Positions 7,884-14,485 of a stretch of DNA of 16,745 bases are shown here, piece after piece. The DNA lies in assembly GCA_028277545.1 (NCBI GenBank), contig JANQGB010001005.1, positions 1-16,745 on the forward strand, read 5' to 3'. The stretch's first letter is position 1. Each line of letters begins with the position of its first letter. The notes beneath the pieces were generated by a model. It was not told the origin of the DNA and did not search any database. It was given only the letters and a program-made list of their open reading frames with translations. Source of the stretch: Phycisphaerae bacterium. Its GTDB lineage: Bacteria; Planctomycetota; Phycisphaerae; UBA1845. Both the position numbers and the translations under genes were made by a program.

Positions 7884-8264
7884 GGTTGCCCTCCCCGTTG
7901 TCTGGCTGGTTTGCCCAGAATGACCAAACTGCTGGCGAACAGACCGGGAGCGATGTGCGTCGGCGCCATGTCGTCGCACGTGCAGGCCTGATACGCTGTT
8001 CGTCCAGTTGACCCCCTTGCGACCGGCCTCCGCTGGTAGCGGCCCAACCCTGCCGGTGCCATTTGAAGCGTCCAATATAAGTCGATTTAAAGCAAACAAA
8101 CCTGCCGTTTTTCTGGACTTTCTCCGGTCTTAGGCGATTGAGGGCTGAGAAGGCTTGGCCGCGGGCGGACCTTGCGCGCAAGAAGGCGGGTCGAAGGAGT
8201 CCCTTCGACCCGCCGTGTCAGAGCAGTTTATGGCCAGGCAGAGGCCAGCGCCGTGTTCTCGCTA
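7884..8264. other. Intergenic region upstream of the lipoprotein gene
   Basis: The 381 bases between the lipoprotein start and the flagellin stop hold the flagellin terminator at 8185-8214. They also contain an AT-rich patch at about 8070-8116, with TATATT on the minus strand at 8079-8074, which could be a promoter for the lipoprotein; I could not find a good -35 partner. The lipoprotein reading frame stays open to 8099, but its translation there (Arg/Gly/His-rich, no domain) does not look like protein. Confidence 0.4.
8185..8214 (-). terminator. Intrinsic terminator of the flagellin gene
   Basis: GGCGGGTCGAAGG (8185-8197) and CCTTCGACCCGCC (8202-8214) form a perfect 13-bp stem with a 4-base loop. 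On the minus strand the stem is followed by TTCTT, a short T-rich run. It sits 50 bases past the flagellin stop codon. Confidence 0.8.
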
Positions 8265-9689
8265 TTACCCGAGCAGCGAGAGGATCTGGCTGGCCTGCTG
8301 GTTGGCCAGACCCAGCAGCGAGATGCCCGAGTTCAGCAGCACGCTCTGGCGGTTGAGTTCCGCCGAGGCAGTGGCGTAATCGGTTTCCGCGATCACGCTG
8401 CGGGCATCGGACAGCCCCGCCTTGGTGGCGTGGAGGCTGTTGATCGAGGTCTGCACCTGGAACTTCTGGAAACCTCCGATCCGCCCCCGGGCGGTGGCGA
8501 CGTCGTTGATGGCTCTCTTGACGACGTTGAGGGCCTTGGTCGTGTCGGTGTTCAGGTCGGCTGCGCCACCTGCCTGGAGTTCGCGCAGGAACCCGCCCGA
8601 GTCGCCGCCGCCGAGAGCATGGCTGGCCAGCGAATCGATGCCGATTGTCGCCTTGGTGGTTGCATCGGTTCCCAACTGGAATGTAGCGCCGCCCTGGGAT
8701 TGGACGGTGAATGCCTCAGCACCGCCGGCGGTGTTGTATGTACTGGTCAGGCTGAAGCTCAGACTGAGCCCGTTAGCACTGTAGTTGACGTCGAGGCCGT
8801 CCACGCCAGCGGATGTACCGTTCACCAGCACGGTTGCGTCGACGCCGACATCGCGCGAGATGTTGTTCATGGTCGCGCCGCCGTTGATGTAACCTCCGGA
8901 AAGCACCGAGACACTGACAAACTCGTCGCTCCCGTAGGAGGTGGAGTTGAGACCGATGGCGCTGGTTGCGCCGGTGGCGCTGACGCCGGTCATGTCTTTG
9001 GAGTTGTTGATGGCGGTGACGACTTCGGCCTGCGTGGCACCGCTGGCGATAGTGATGGTGGCCGTGCCCAGCGACCCGGTGACCGCCATAGTGGTGGCAC
9101 CAGACGCCGTGTTGGACGCTCCGTACGTGCCCAGGCTGGCCGACGCGGTTTCGGCCGAAGCGGTGACGTTAACCGTGACCGAGGTGTTGCTGCTGCCGTT
9201 GGCCCGGGAGAAGACCCGCAGATTGCTGACCTTGGTGGTATCAACGCCGGTCGTACGGATGGAGAGATTTCCGTCGATCAGCTTCTTTCCGTTGAAGCTC
9301 GTCGTGTTGACGATTCGGTCGATGGAGGAGATCGCCGAATCGATCTGGGCCTGGTTGGCGGCCTTCTCGCTGGCCGACAGGCCCGCCTCACTGCTGGAGG
9401 CCATTACCAGAGACTCGACCTCGCTCAGCAGGCTGCTGATCTCGCCGAGTGCCCCGTCGGCGACGTTCAGCATGGCGTCGGCCCGCTGGTTGTTGTCCAA
9501 CGCGGAGTTGACCGAGGTGAGCTCCGCGTCCAGGGACGTCATGGCGATCAACCCGGCAGGGTCGTCGGAGCCCTTGTTGATTCTCAGACCGGTGGATAAT
9601 TGCGTTAGGACGTTGGACTGGTTGGTGGAGGTGCGAGTTACGATGTTGAGGAGGTTCATTGTGTTGGAGTTTGTGATTGTCAGACCCAT
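8265..9689 (-). CDS. Flagellin, structural protein of the flagellar filament
   Basis: This 474-residue protein has both conserved ends of flagellin. The N-terminal D0/D1 region (about 1-140) contains NQSNVLTQLSTGLRINKGSD, DDPAGL, ADAMLNVADGAL and FNGKKLIDG. The C-terminal region (about 385-474) contains ARGRIGGFQ, INSLHATKAGLSDARS, VIAETDYATASAELNR and the final ILSLLG. Between them is a Thr/Ser/Gly/Asn-rich variable domain with a flagellin hook-IN-like segment (TITIASGATQAEVVTAINN). There is no cysteine and no N-terminal signal, as expected for export by the flagellar type III apparatus. The ATG at 9689 follows AAGAAAGG by about 8 bases. It stands alone here, with its own terminator and no other flagellar gene nearby. 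I saw no sigma-28 or sigma-54 promoter match in the 240 bases upstream. Confidence 0.97.
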   Translation of the reverse strand: MGLTITNSNTMNLLNIVTRTSTNQSNVLTQLSTGLRINKGSDDPAGLIAMTSLDAELTSVNSALDNNQRADAMLNVADGALGEISSLLSEVESLVMASSSEAGLSASEKAANQAQIDSAISSIDRIVNTTSFNGKKLIDGNLSIRTTGVDTTKVSNLRVFSRANGSSNTSVTVNVTASAETASASLGTYGASNTASGATTMAVTGSLGTATITIASGATQAEVVTAINNSKDMTGVSATGATSAIGLNSTSYGSDEFVSVSVLSGGYINGGATMNNISRDVGVDATVLVNGTSAGVDGLDVNYSANGLSLSFSLTSTYNTAGGAEAFTVQSQGGATFQLGTDATTKATIGIDSLASHALGGGDSGGFLRELQAGGAADLNTDTTKALNVVKRAINDVATARGRIGGFQKFQVQTSINSLHATKAGLSDARSVIAETDYATASAELNRQSVLLNSGISLLGLANQQASQILSLLG

Positions 9690-9848
9690 GCGTTGACCTT
9701 TCTTGCCGGCGAAAGCGAATTTGGGGAACAGAACGAAAACCTACACGCCGTCAAAGCTAGGATATAAATGGGCGGTGCAAGCAAAAACGCGCCTCAGGAA
9801 CGGGAATCCCCTGCAGCGAGCCGGAAAGCTGGTTTTGTGTCGTTTTAT

Positions 9849-9887
9849 GCGGACCGGCGGAAGGTCCGCTTTGCGGGGTTCGCCCGC
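9849..9887 (-). other. Two adjacent hairpins between recO and the flagellin gene
   Basis: GCGGACC/GGTCCGC (9849-9869, 7-bp stem) and GCGGG/CCCGC (9873-9887, 5-bp stem) lie about 45 bases past the recO stop codon. There is no T-tract on the minus strand after either one, so a terminator role is only possible. They suggest that recO and the flagellin gene are not simply co-transcribed. Confidence 0.35.
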
Positions 9888-9929
9888 ACTAAGTGACCCG
9901 AGATGGCACTATGGTGGCGGACCGGAAAG

Positions 9930-10679
9930 TCAGTTCGGTCTCGGCAGAAGCTTATCGGCCAGCAGCGGCCGGCGACCCATAACGTGCGAGAGGTGGTAGT
10001 TGAGCAGGTCCAGTGCCGCGGTGCAGGCCTCGGGCGGGGCGGCGTCGTGCCCGCGGAGCCAGCGTAAGACCTCCGTGCGCAACTGGCGTTTCTCGATGTG
10101 GGCGGGCTCGCAGTCGCGGCACAACGGGCCGCCTTCAAAAGAGGAGAAGAACAGAGTGCCTTCTGGAGCGTGGTTTCCGATTGGGCGGCTGCACCCGACA
10201 CATCTCTCAAACTGGGGAGCCAGCCCGGCCTCAGTCAACAGCCGGCTGATGAACGCCACCAGTGCCGGCAACGGGCGCTCGACGTCGGCGAGCTGACCCA
10301 GCAGGTCAACCAGGGAGTCGTACAGCCCGGGATGGGCATCCCAATCCTCGGTCATGCCCGCGGTGACCTCGGCGGCGTATTGGGCGGCGTACATACCCGG
10401 CAACGATTGCCGCAAGCCGGCGAAGTAACGCACCTGTTTCCACTCGGTGAGCGTGGCCAACGCGTCGCCCCGGCCTGCGCGGTGTGAGAGGCTCACGGTG
10501 CCGACGTCGAGCAGATCGATGGCGGCGGCATAGCGCGTTCTGGTTGAGCGCTTGATGCCCTTGGCGATGGCCCGGGCCTTGCCGTGCAGGCGAGTGAACA
10601 GCACCAGGACCTGAGAGGTCTCGGAGTAGTCCAGGCGCTTGAGCACAACTGCTTCGTCACTGACCAGGGGCATACCCAC
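9930..10679 (-). CDS. recO: DNA repair protein RecO
   Basis: RecO helps load RecA onto single-stranded DNA coated with SSB in the RecFOR gap-repair pathway, and anneals complementary strands. The 249-residue length is typical. The N-terminal OB-fold is recognisable from DEAVVLKRLDYSETSQVLVLFT and GKARAIAKGIKRS. The helical C-terminal part carries a zinc-finger-like set of four cysteines, C160-x2-C163 and C187-x2-C190. The frame opens at a GTG (10679), but an ATG two codons later (10673) gives a more usual N-terminus (MPLVSDEAVVLKR). Neither has a clear ribosome site. It is divergent from the dockerin-tailed gene and upstream of the flagellin gene, with no functional link to either. Confidence 0.93.
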   Translation of the reverse strand: MGMPLVSDEAVVLKRLDYSETSQVLVLFTRLHGKARAIAKGIKRSTRTRYAAAIDLLDVGTVSLSHRAGRGDALATLTEWKQVRYFAGLRQSLPGMYAAQYAAEVTAGMTEDWDAHPGLYDSLVDLLGQLADVERPLPALVAFISRLLTEAGLAPQFERCVGCSRPIGNHAPEGTLFFSSFEGGPLCRDCEPAHIEKRQLRTEVLRWLRGHDAAPPEACTAALDLLNYHLSHVMGRRPLLADKLLPRPN

Positions 10680-11030
10680 ATGTTACGTGAAGACGCGGCT
10701 CTTGACACCACCAGTTTGCCACGCGGGACTGTCGGCCAGGTAGCGGAGGCGCGAGGTCGGCGAATGTGCGGACGCCCCCATTTGTGGCCAGGAGCCTGGG
10801 CTCTCGTGCGGTTCAGTCCAGGCTGGTGGATTGGCGGCGGCGGTGAGTGCGGTACCGCGTCGCGTCAGCGGCGACGACGTCCGAAAGTCCCTGCCATCAG
10901 CCAGCGTCCGGACAGTCATTGGCCGAAGCACACGGTTCAGGCCCGCGCGCCCTGGAATCCGGGCCGCTGTTTGGCTACGCTAGAGTATTATGGGTTTGTA
11001 GATCGGGCAGAGTCTGGAGGAGGAAGGAAG
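10680..11030. other. Divergent intergenic region between recO and the dockerin-tailed gene
   Basis: These 351 bases must hold promoters for both divergent genes. A TTGACA hexamer occurs on the plus strand at 10702-10707 but no acceptable -10 follows at the right distance. TATTAT at 10986-10991 lies 40 bases before the downstream ATG but lacks a -35 match. I see no gene, repeat or RNA structure here that I can support. Confidence 0.35.
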
Positions 11031-11882
11031 ATGGTGCGTGGTCTGATCGCCCTGGTGGCAGCCGGCCTGTTTGCGATTCCATCAAGCGGGGCACCTTTTG
11101 ACGTGCCCATCGATACCGGCCAGTCGACGCTGACCTTTCAGCTCTGCATCGCCGGATCATGTGACAGCGATTCGTCGCAGGTCGCCGGTACGGTGGCTAT
11201 CGAGTTGGATTCGGTCGACGACCCGGGCCTACTGTGGTTGCACGACTTCGATCTGCAACTGACCGAGGACCTGCAGGTGTCCATAAGCTGGGGGCCCTTT
11301 GGCAGCTTCTCAGCGAGCGCGACGGGCGTCGCCATGACCTATGCCCAACCAGGCCTGCCGATGGGGCCGGCCATTGTCAGCGCGAGCAGCTTCGCCTTGA
11401 CCGACGTGCCCGCCGATGGCGAGGGCGCGTTGACCTACACCGCCTCGGGCATTCCCTGCTTCGCCCTGGAGGCTGCCAGCATACCCTGCAGCGACACGCG
11501 CTACCTGGAGGACGAGGGCACTCAGGCGGCAGACGAGTTCAGCGGCACCGTGACTTCTGTCTCGCGCGTTGTCTCGCTGGTCAGCAACATCGACGTGACC
11601 GCGCCGCTGGATGAGGAGAACCCCGACCTGGGCACGATCCGCGTCTTCGGCACGGTTCGCGGCGAAGTCTTCGTGCCCTTGCCGGAGCCGGGCGACATCG
11701 ATCAGGATGGTGACGTGGATCTGGCGGACCACGCACTGTTTGCCGGATGTCTGAGCGGTCCCAACGTCTCTACTGTACCGGCCGGCTGCAGCGCATCAGA
11801 CTTTGAGGCGGCGGACCTGGACGACGACAGCGACGTTGACCTCGGGGACCACGGGCTCTTTGCTGCATACTTCACCGGCTAG
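11031..11882 (+). CDS. Exported protein of unknown function with dockerin-like C-terminus
   Basis: The ATG at 11031 is preceded by a purine-rich ribosome site, GGAGGAGGAAGGAAG, and begins a signal peptide (MVRGLIALVAAGLFAIPSSG, cleavage near residue 20-21). The frame is open further upstream to 10584, but that part overlaps the start of recO and reads as Arg-rich noise. The mature protein is 283 residues counting the signal. Residues of about 25-215 form an acidic, beta-rich-looking domain that I do not recognise, with two Cys near 43-48 and two more near 143-153. Residues 221-283 are a dockerin-like pair: GDIDQDGDVDLADHALFAGC and ADLDDDSDVDLGDHGLFAAY, each with Ca-binding aspartates at loop positions 1, 3, 5, 9 and 12. 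The module matches the tail of the LVIVD protein at 2-2008, including the CLSGP linker. It is likely secreted or surface-attached. Confidence 0.85.
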   Translation: MVRGLIALVAAGLFAIPSSGAPFDVPIDTGQSTLTFQLCIAGSCDSDSSQVAGTVAIELDSVDDPGLLWLHDFDLQLTEDLQVSISWGPFGSFSASATGVAMTYAQPGLPMGPAIVSASSFALTDVPADGEGALTYTASGIPCFALEAASIPCSDTRYLEDEGTQAADEFSGTVTSVSRVVSLVSNIDVTAPLDEENPDLGTIRVFGTVRGEVFVPLPEPGDIDQDGDVDLADHALFAGCLSGPNVSTVPAGCSASDFEAADLDDDSDVDLGDHGLFAAYFTG

Positions 11883-11961
11883 AGATGACTTCGGTTTGTG
11901 GCCGGCGTGGCGTCTGCCGCATTCTTCGTCGCACGAGCGGGGTGGTCGTGCCAGATGTTAT

Positions 11962-12060
11962 TCACACAGGCAAGATGCCTGTGCCACATTTTGCTCACAC
12001 AGGCCGGATGCCTGTGCCACACTTTGTTCACACAGGCAGGATGCCTGTGCCACAGGTTGC
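11962..12060. repeat. Three tandem 33-bp palindromic units
   Basis: Three units start at 11962, 11995 and 12028, with a decayed fourth beginning at 12061. Each contains CACAGGC-N4/5-GCCTGTG followed by CCACA and a T/G-rich spacer; for instance CACAGGCA-aga-TGCCTGTG in the first. The core on the minus strand, CAGGCATCCTGCCTG, nearly equals the core of the element at 2035-2051. The array lies between the convergent 3' ends of the dockerin-tailed gene and hemQ, a usual location for REP-like repeats. It may end or stabilise both transcripts. Confidence 0.9.
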
Positions 12061-12103
12061 TCACGCGGGTAGTATGACGCTATCACAGAAAGCGAGCGAC
12101 GGC

Positions 12104-12931
12104 TCAGCTCAGTTTGCCCGCCAGCAAGTCCGGCAGTTGGTCCGGTTCGCGCCGGATGCCCAGGTAGAACGGGCCGAATTCTGCGAACAGGGCGCTGGCC
12201 GGGTCGAACCGCATTTCGTAGATCAGCTTCTTGAAGGGTAACATCGAGTTGGCGTGCAGACTGACGCCCCATTCCCAATCGTCCAGCCCGACTGAGCCGC
12301 CGATGATCTGCTTGACTTCGCGATGGTACTTGTGCCCGATCCGGCCGTGTCCGCGCATCATCTTCCTGCGCTCGTCCATGGACAGGGAGTACCAGTTGAC
12401 CTGCTCCCCACGTCGCTTGTTCATGGGGTAGAAGCAGATGTAGTCATGATCCGGAATGCTGCAGTAGAGCCGATCCTTGACACGGGCCTTCTGCTCCTCC
12501 ATCTGCTGGGCGAAGGCGTCGTCGAAATGGGCCGAGCCCGGTCTGATGCCCTGGTCCGCCAGCCGCTTGTGGGCGATGCCGGTCAGTTCGTAGAGGCTAA
12601 CCTCGATGACGGACAAGAACGAGTAGGAGGGGATCAGGTAGTCGAAGAGCTGAAGCCCGCGCAGTGCCAGTTCCATGCGGTTGAGATCGTCGGGGGTGGG
12701 GCGGTAATGGACGAACATCAGGTCGCCTTTTTGCGTGACCACGCTGTAGGCGGCGCTGTCGCCTTCGGATCCGGCCGCCTCGCGCAGCCAGTTCGACGCC
12801 TCCCGGGCGAGATCGCCTCGAGTGTCCGGGCTTGTCTCCCGCAACCGCGCCCAGTCCACCGCGTAGACTTCGTGCAGGACGTACCATCCTTCGAGCGTCT
12901 GTGGCACTTCCAGATCCTGGTTTTCCGCCAT
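12104..12931 (-). CDS. hemQ: Coproheme decarboxylase, HemQ (chlorite dismutase superfamily)
   Basis: HemQ makes the last step of the coproporphyrin-dependent haem pathway: two oxidative decarboxylations of coproheme give haem b. It is 275 residues, close to the Gram-positive HemQ length. The sequence carries the HemQ signature set: Y168 and K172 in YPMNKRR (the radical Tyr and its Lys partner), H195 in RGHGRIG (proximal haem ligand), and Q208 in VKQIIGGSVGLDDWEWG (distal Gln, where true chlorite dismutases have Arg). The H-to-Q spacing of 13 equals that of the Listeria enzyme as I recall it (H174, Q187). The ATG at 12931 follows GAGAGGAGC by 8 bases. It is cytoplasmic, with no signal peptide. 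No other haem gene is in the window. The assignment as HemQ rather than chlorite dismutase is well supported by the Gln. Confidence 0.93.
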   Translation of the reverse strand: MAENQDLEVPQTLEGWYVLHEVYAVDWARLRETSPDTRGDLAREASNWLREAAGSEGDSAAYSVVTQKGDLMFVHYRPTPDDLNRMELALRGLQLFDYLIPSYSFLSVIEVSLYELTGIAHKRLADQGIRPGSAHFDDAFAQQMEEQKARVKDRLYCSIPDHDYICFYPMNKRRGEQVNWYSLSMDERRKMMRGHGRIGHKYHREVKQIIGGSVGLDDWEWGVSLHANSMLPFKKLIYEMRFDPASALFAEFGPFYLGIRREPDQLPDLLAGKLS

Positions 12932-13121
12932 GAGACGTGCTCCTCTCGATGTTTTCGTACTCGCCTACGGCCCGAGAGTATTGGAACCGTTCGCTCCGCC
13001 GTCGTCCAGCGCCGGGCGGCGCCCCTGGCGTGCTCGACGCTGTCGGGGTGCCCCGACTCTGGGTGTGTCGCCCGCACCCGGCAGCGAGCACCGCTGCGTG
13101 GCGTCAGGGGGGCAACCGTGC

Positions 13122-13211
13122 CTAGATAAACACGCTCTCCAGGCCGAAGTTGGCTGTCAGGATGACGTAGAACAACAGAAACAGGCCGAAAACGAAACCG
13201 AGGAAATCCAT
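13122..13211 (-). CDS. Possible 29-residue membrane microprotein
   Basis: A short frame begins at an ATG (13211) with GGAG 8 bases upstream and encodes MDFLGFVFGLFLLFYV followed by ILTANFGLESVFI, then a stop. Residues 4-19 are strongly hydrophobic and would form one membrane helix. The frame is open upstream to 13328, but that extension is Arg/Pro/Thr-rich and has no ribosome site. It sits 70 bases after the STAS gene and 190 bases before hemQ, on the same strand, so it could be co-transcribed. I do not recognise it. The ribosome site and the compact hydrophobic sequence argue for a real gene, but chance is possible at this size. Confidence 0.5.
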   Translation of the reverse strand: MDFLGFVFGLFLLFYVILTANFGLESVFI

Positions 13212-13281
13212 CGGGAAGCTCCGGTTGGTCTGGCGATGATGGCCGCTACGTGGCGGCGCTGGTTCGTCGCTTAGTCGTGTC

Positions 13282-13617
13282 TCAAGACAGGCGGTCTGCG
13301 GCCTCGTCAAGGTCCTTGCATACCTCAAACCACGCGTCCAGTTGAGTGACTTCGAAGACGCTCTGCACGAACTTGGAGGGCGCCACCAGGACCAGCCGTC
13401 CCTGGCTCAGGCGGGCGCGGGTCCCCAATCCTATCAGGGCGTTGAGTCCACTGGAATTGATGTAGGAGACTTCGTCGAGCACCAGCGCCAGGCCTGCGCC
13501 TGCCTCCGCTACCAGTGGCTGAAGCTCGTCCAACACCGCTTGGCCGTCGTCCATGCCGAATTCACCCTTGAGCCGGGCGACTGTATACGCTGCTGATGTA
13601 TCGACGTCGATTTCCAT
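13282..13617 (-). CDS. STAS-domain anti-sigma-factor antagonist
   Basis: This 111-residue protein is a single STAS domain like SpoIIAA and RsbV. Such proteins are phosphorylated on a serine by an anti-sigma kinase and, when unphosphorylated, bind it and release a sigma factor. The core reads LALVLDEVSYINSSGLNALIGL (quoted as LALVLDEVSYIN and SSGLNALIGL), where S56 aligns with the phosphorylated serine of SpoIIAA. The residue usually Asp two before that serine is Asn54. Further family features are GRLVLVAPSKFVQSVFEVTQLD. The ATG at 13617 has AGGGAT about 11 bases upstream, a slightly long spacing. No anti-sigma kinase, phosphatase or sigma gene is visible nearby, so its partner is encoded elsewhere. 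It lies 65 bases downstream of the exported-protein gene and may share its transcript. Confidence 0.9.
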   Translation of the reverse strand: MEIDVDTSAAYTVARLKGEFGMDDGQAVLDELQPLVAEAGAGLALVLDEVSYINSSGLNALIGLGTRARLSQGRLVLVAPSKFVQSVFEVTQLDAWFEVCKDLDEAADRLS

Positions 13618-13682
13618 ATTGATTCGATCCCTGGTTCCGTCTGAATGTCGGACGGCACGCTCGTTGGTGTCAGAGCGGTTAC

Positions 13683-14294
13683 CTACTTCCGGAAGTTGCC
13701 CAGGTCGCGCTTACGCAGCACTCGCCGCGGGATCAGGAAGTTCTCGCCCTGAAACAGCGTTACCTCGGCCGTGATAATGAACACGACAGAATCCAGGCCA
13801 CCGCGCGACTCGCGGATCATCCGTTCGAGCGCCTGATTCTTGAGCAGCCCCATTGGCGGTTCCTCGTACTCGCTGTTGTCCGCCTCGAAGACAAAGACGT
13901 ACTCTTCACCTTCCTTGACGACTCGGCCGACCTGCTCGTAGAGCACGTGGCCGTCGGGCAGCAGGGGGCGGCCACGCCGGTCGCCGGAGAGCGGGGCGCG
14001 ATCGACTATCTCGTCCGGCTCTCCCTTGGGCTGAAGCGGGACAGCCTGGGGTTGTTCCTTCTGGAATTCACGAATCAGGTCCGCGGCTGAGGGCTGCCTG
14101 GCCGTGCCGGGTTCCTGCTCCTGCGGTTGAGCTTTGTCCGCCGTGGGCAGATCACTCTGGGGCGCCTCGGCCGGGGGTTGATCTCCGGTGGGTGAGCCGG
14201 ACGGCGGCGCCTCTTGTGCCGTGGCGGTGAGCGACAGGAAGGCCGCACCACAGGCCAGGGCAGCGACAATGCGTAGGGTAGATCCGACGTTCAT
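13683..14294 (-). CDS. Exported protein with Pro/Gln/Glu-rich linker and unrecognised C-terminal domain
   Basis: A 203-residue protein with a clear signal peptide: MNVGSTLRIV, then a hydrophobic core AALACGAAFLSLTATA, with likely cleavage after Ala26. Residues 27-105 are a low-complexity linker rich in Pro, Gln, Glu and Ala. Residues of about 107-203 form a compact, charged domain with motifs PLLPDGHVLYEQVGRV, EYVFVFEADN, PPMGLLKNQALERMI and ITAEVTLFQGENFLIPRRVL. I do not assign a function. The pattern resembles conserved hypothetical proteins of planctomycetes as I remember them, but this is unverified. The domain looks beta-rich and would sit outside the cytoplasm on a flexible stalk. The ATG at 14294 has GGAG 8 bases upstream. 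It is 191 bases downstream of the DUF255 gene and 65 bases upstream of the STAS gene. Confidence 0.8.
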   Translation of the reverse strand: MNVGSTLRIVAALACGAAFLSLTATAQEAPPSGSPTGDQPPAEAPQSDLPTADKAQPQEQEPGTARQPSAADLIREFQKEQPQAVPLQPKGEPDEIVDRAPLSGDRRGRPLLPDGHVLYEQVGRVVKEGEEYVFVFEADNSEYEEPPMGLLKNQALERMIRESRGGLDSVVFIITAEVTLFQGENFLIPRRVLRKRDLGNFRK

Positions 14295-14485
14295 GGGTAA
14301 GTCTCCACATACCCGAGACAGCGAACACGATCCGTCCGGCGTGGGACCGCCGAGTCGCCACGCCGGCGCGTTCGGCCATCGTCCCGGCTTCCACGCCGCC
14401 GCTGGCGTTGGCGTACCCCTCGTCGCTCGGCCGCAGGGCGCCTGATTATATCGGCGGCGGCGGCGAAGGGAATTCTCGGATGTGG

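Noticed and set aside
6750..7991. 413-codon open frame on the plus strand opposite the lipoprotein gene
   Set aside because: Antisense mirror of a protein with clear lipobox and repeat domains; no recognisable motifs or ribosome site.
8172..9599. 475-codon plus-strand frame opposite flagellin
   Set aside because: Flagellin on the minus strand has both conserved ends; this frame is Gly/Val/Asp-rich and runs through the flagellin terminator.
9690..9929. Sigma-28 or sigma-54 promoter for flagellin
   Set aside because: Neither a TAAA...GCCGATAA pattern nor a GG-N10-GC pattern with correct spacing was found on the minus strand.
10584..11030. N-terminal extension of the dockerin-tailed protein
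   Set aside because: The extension overlaps recO, is Arg-rich, and would bury the obvious signal peptide and its strong ribosome site at 11031.
11962..12060. CRISPR array
   Set aside because: Units are contiguous near-identical palindromes with no variable spacers of spacer length, and no cas gene is present.
11885..12278. Frames on both strands reading TGRMPVPH or AQASCLCE repeats
   Set aside because: They arise from the 33-bp palindromic tandem repeats, whose period keeps a frame open; no ribosome site and no domain.
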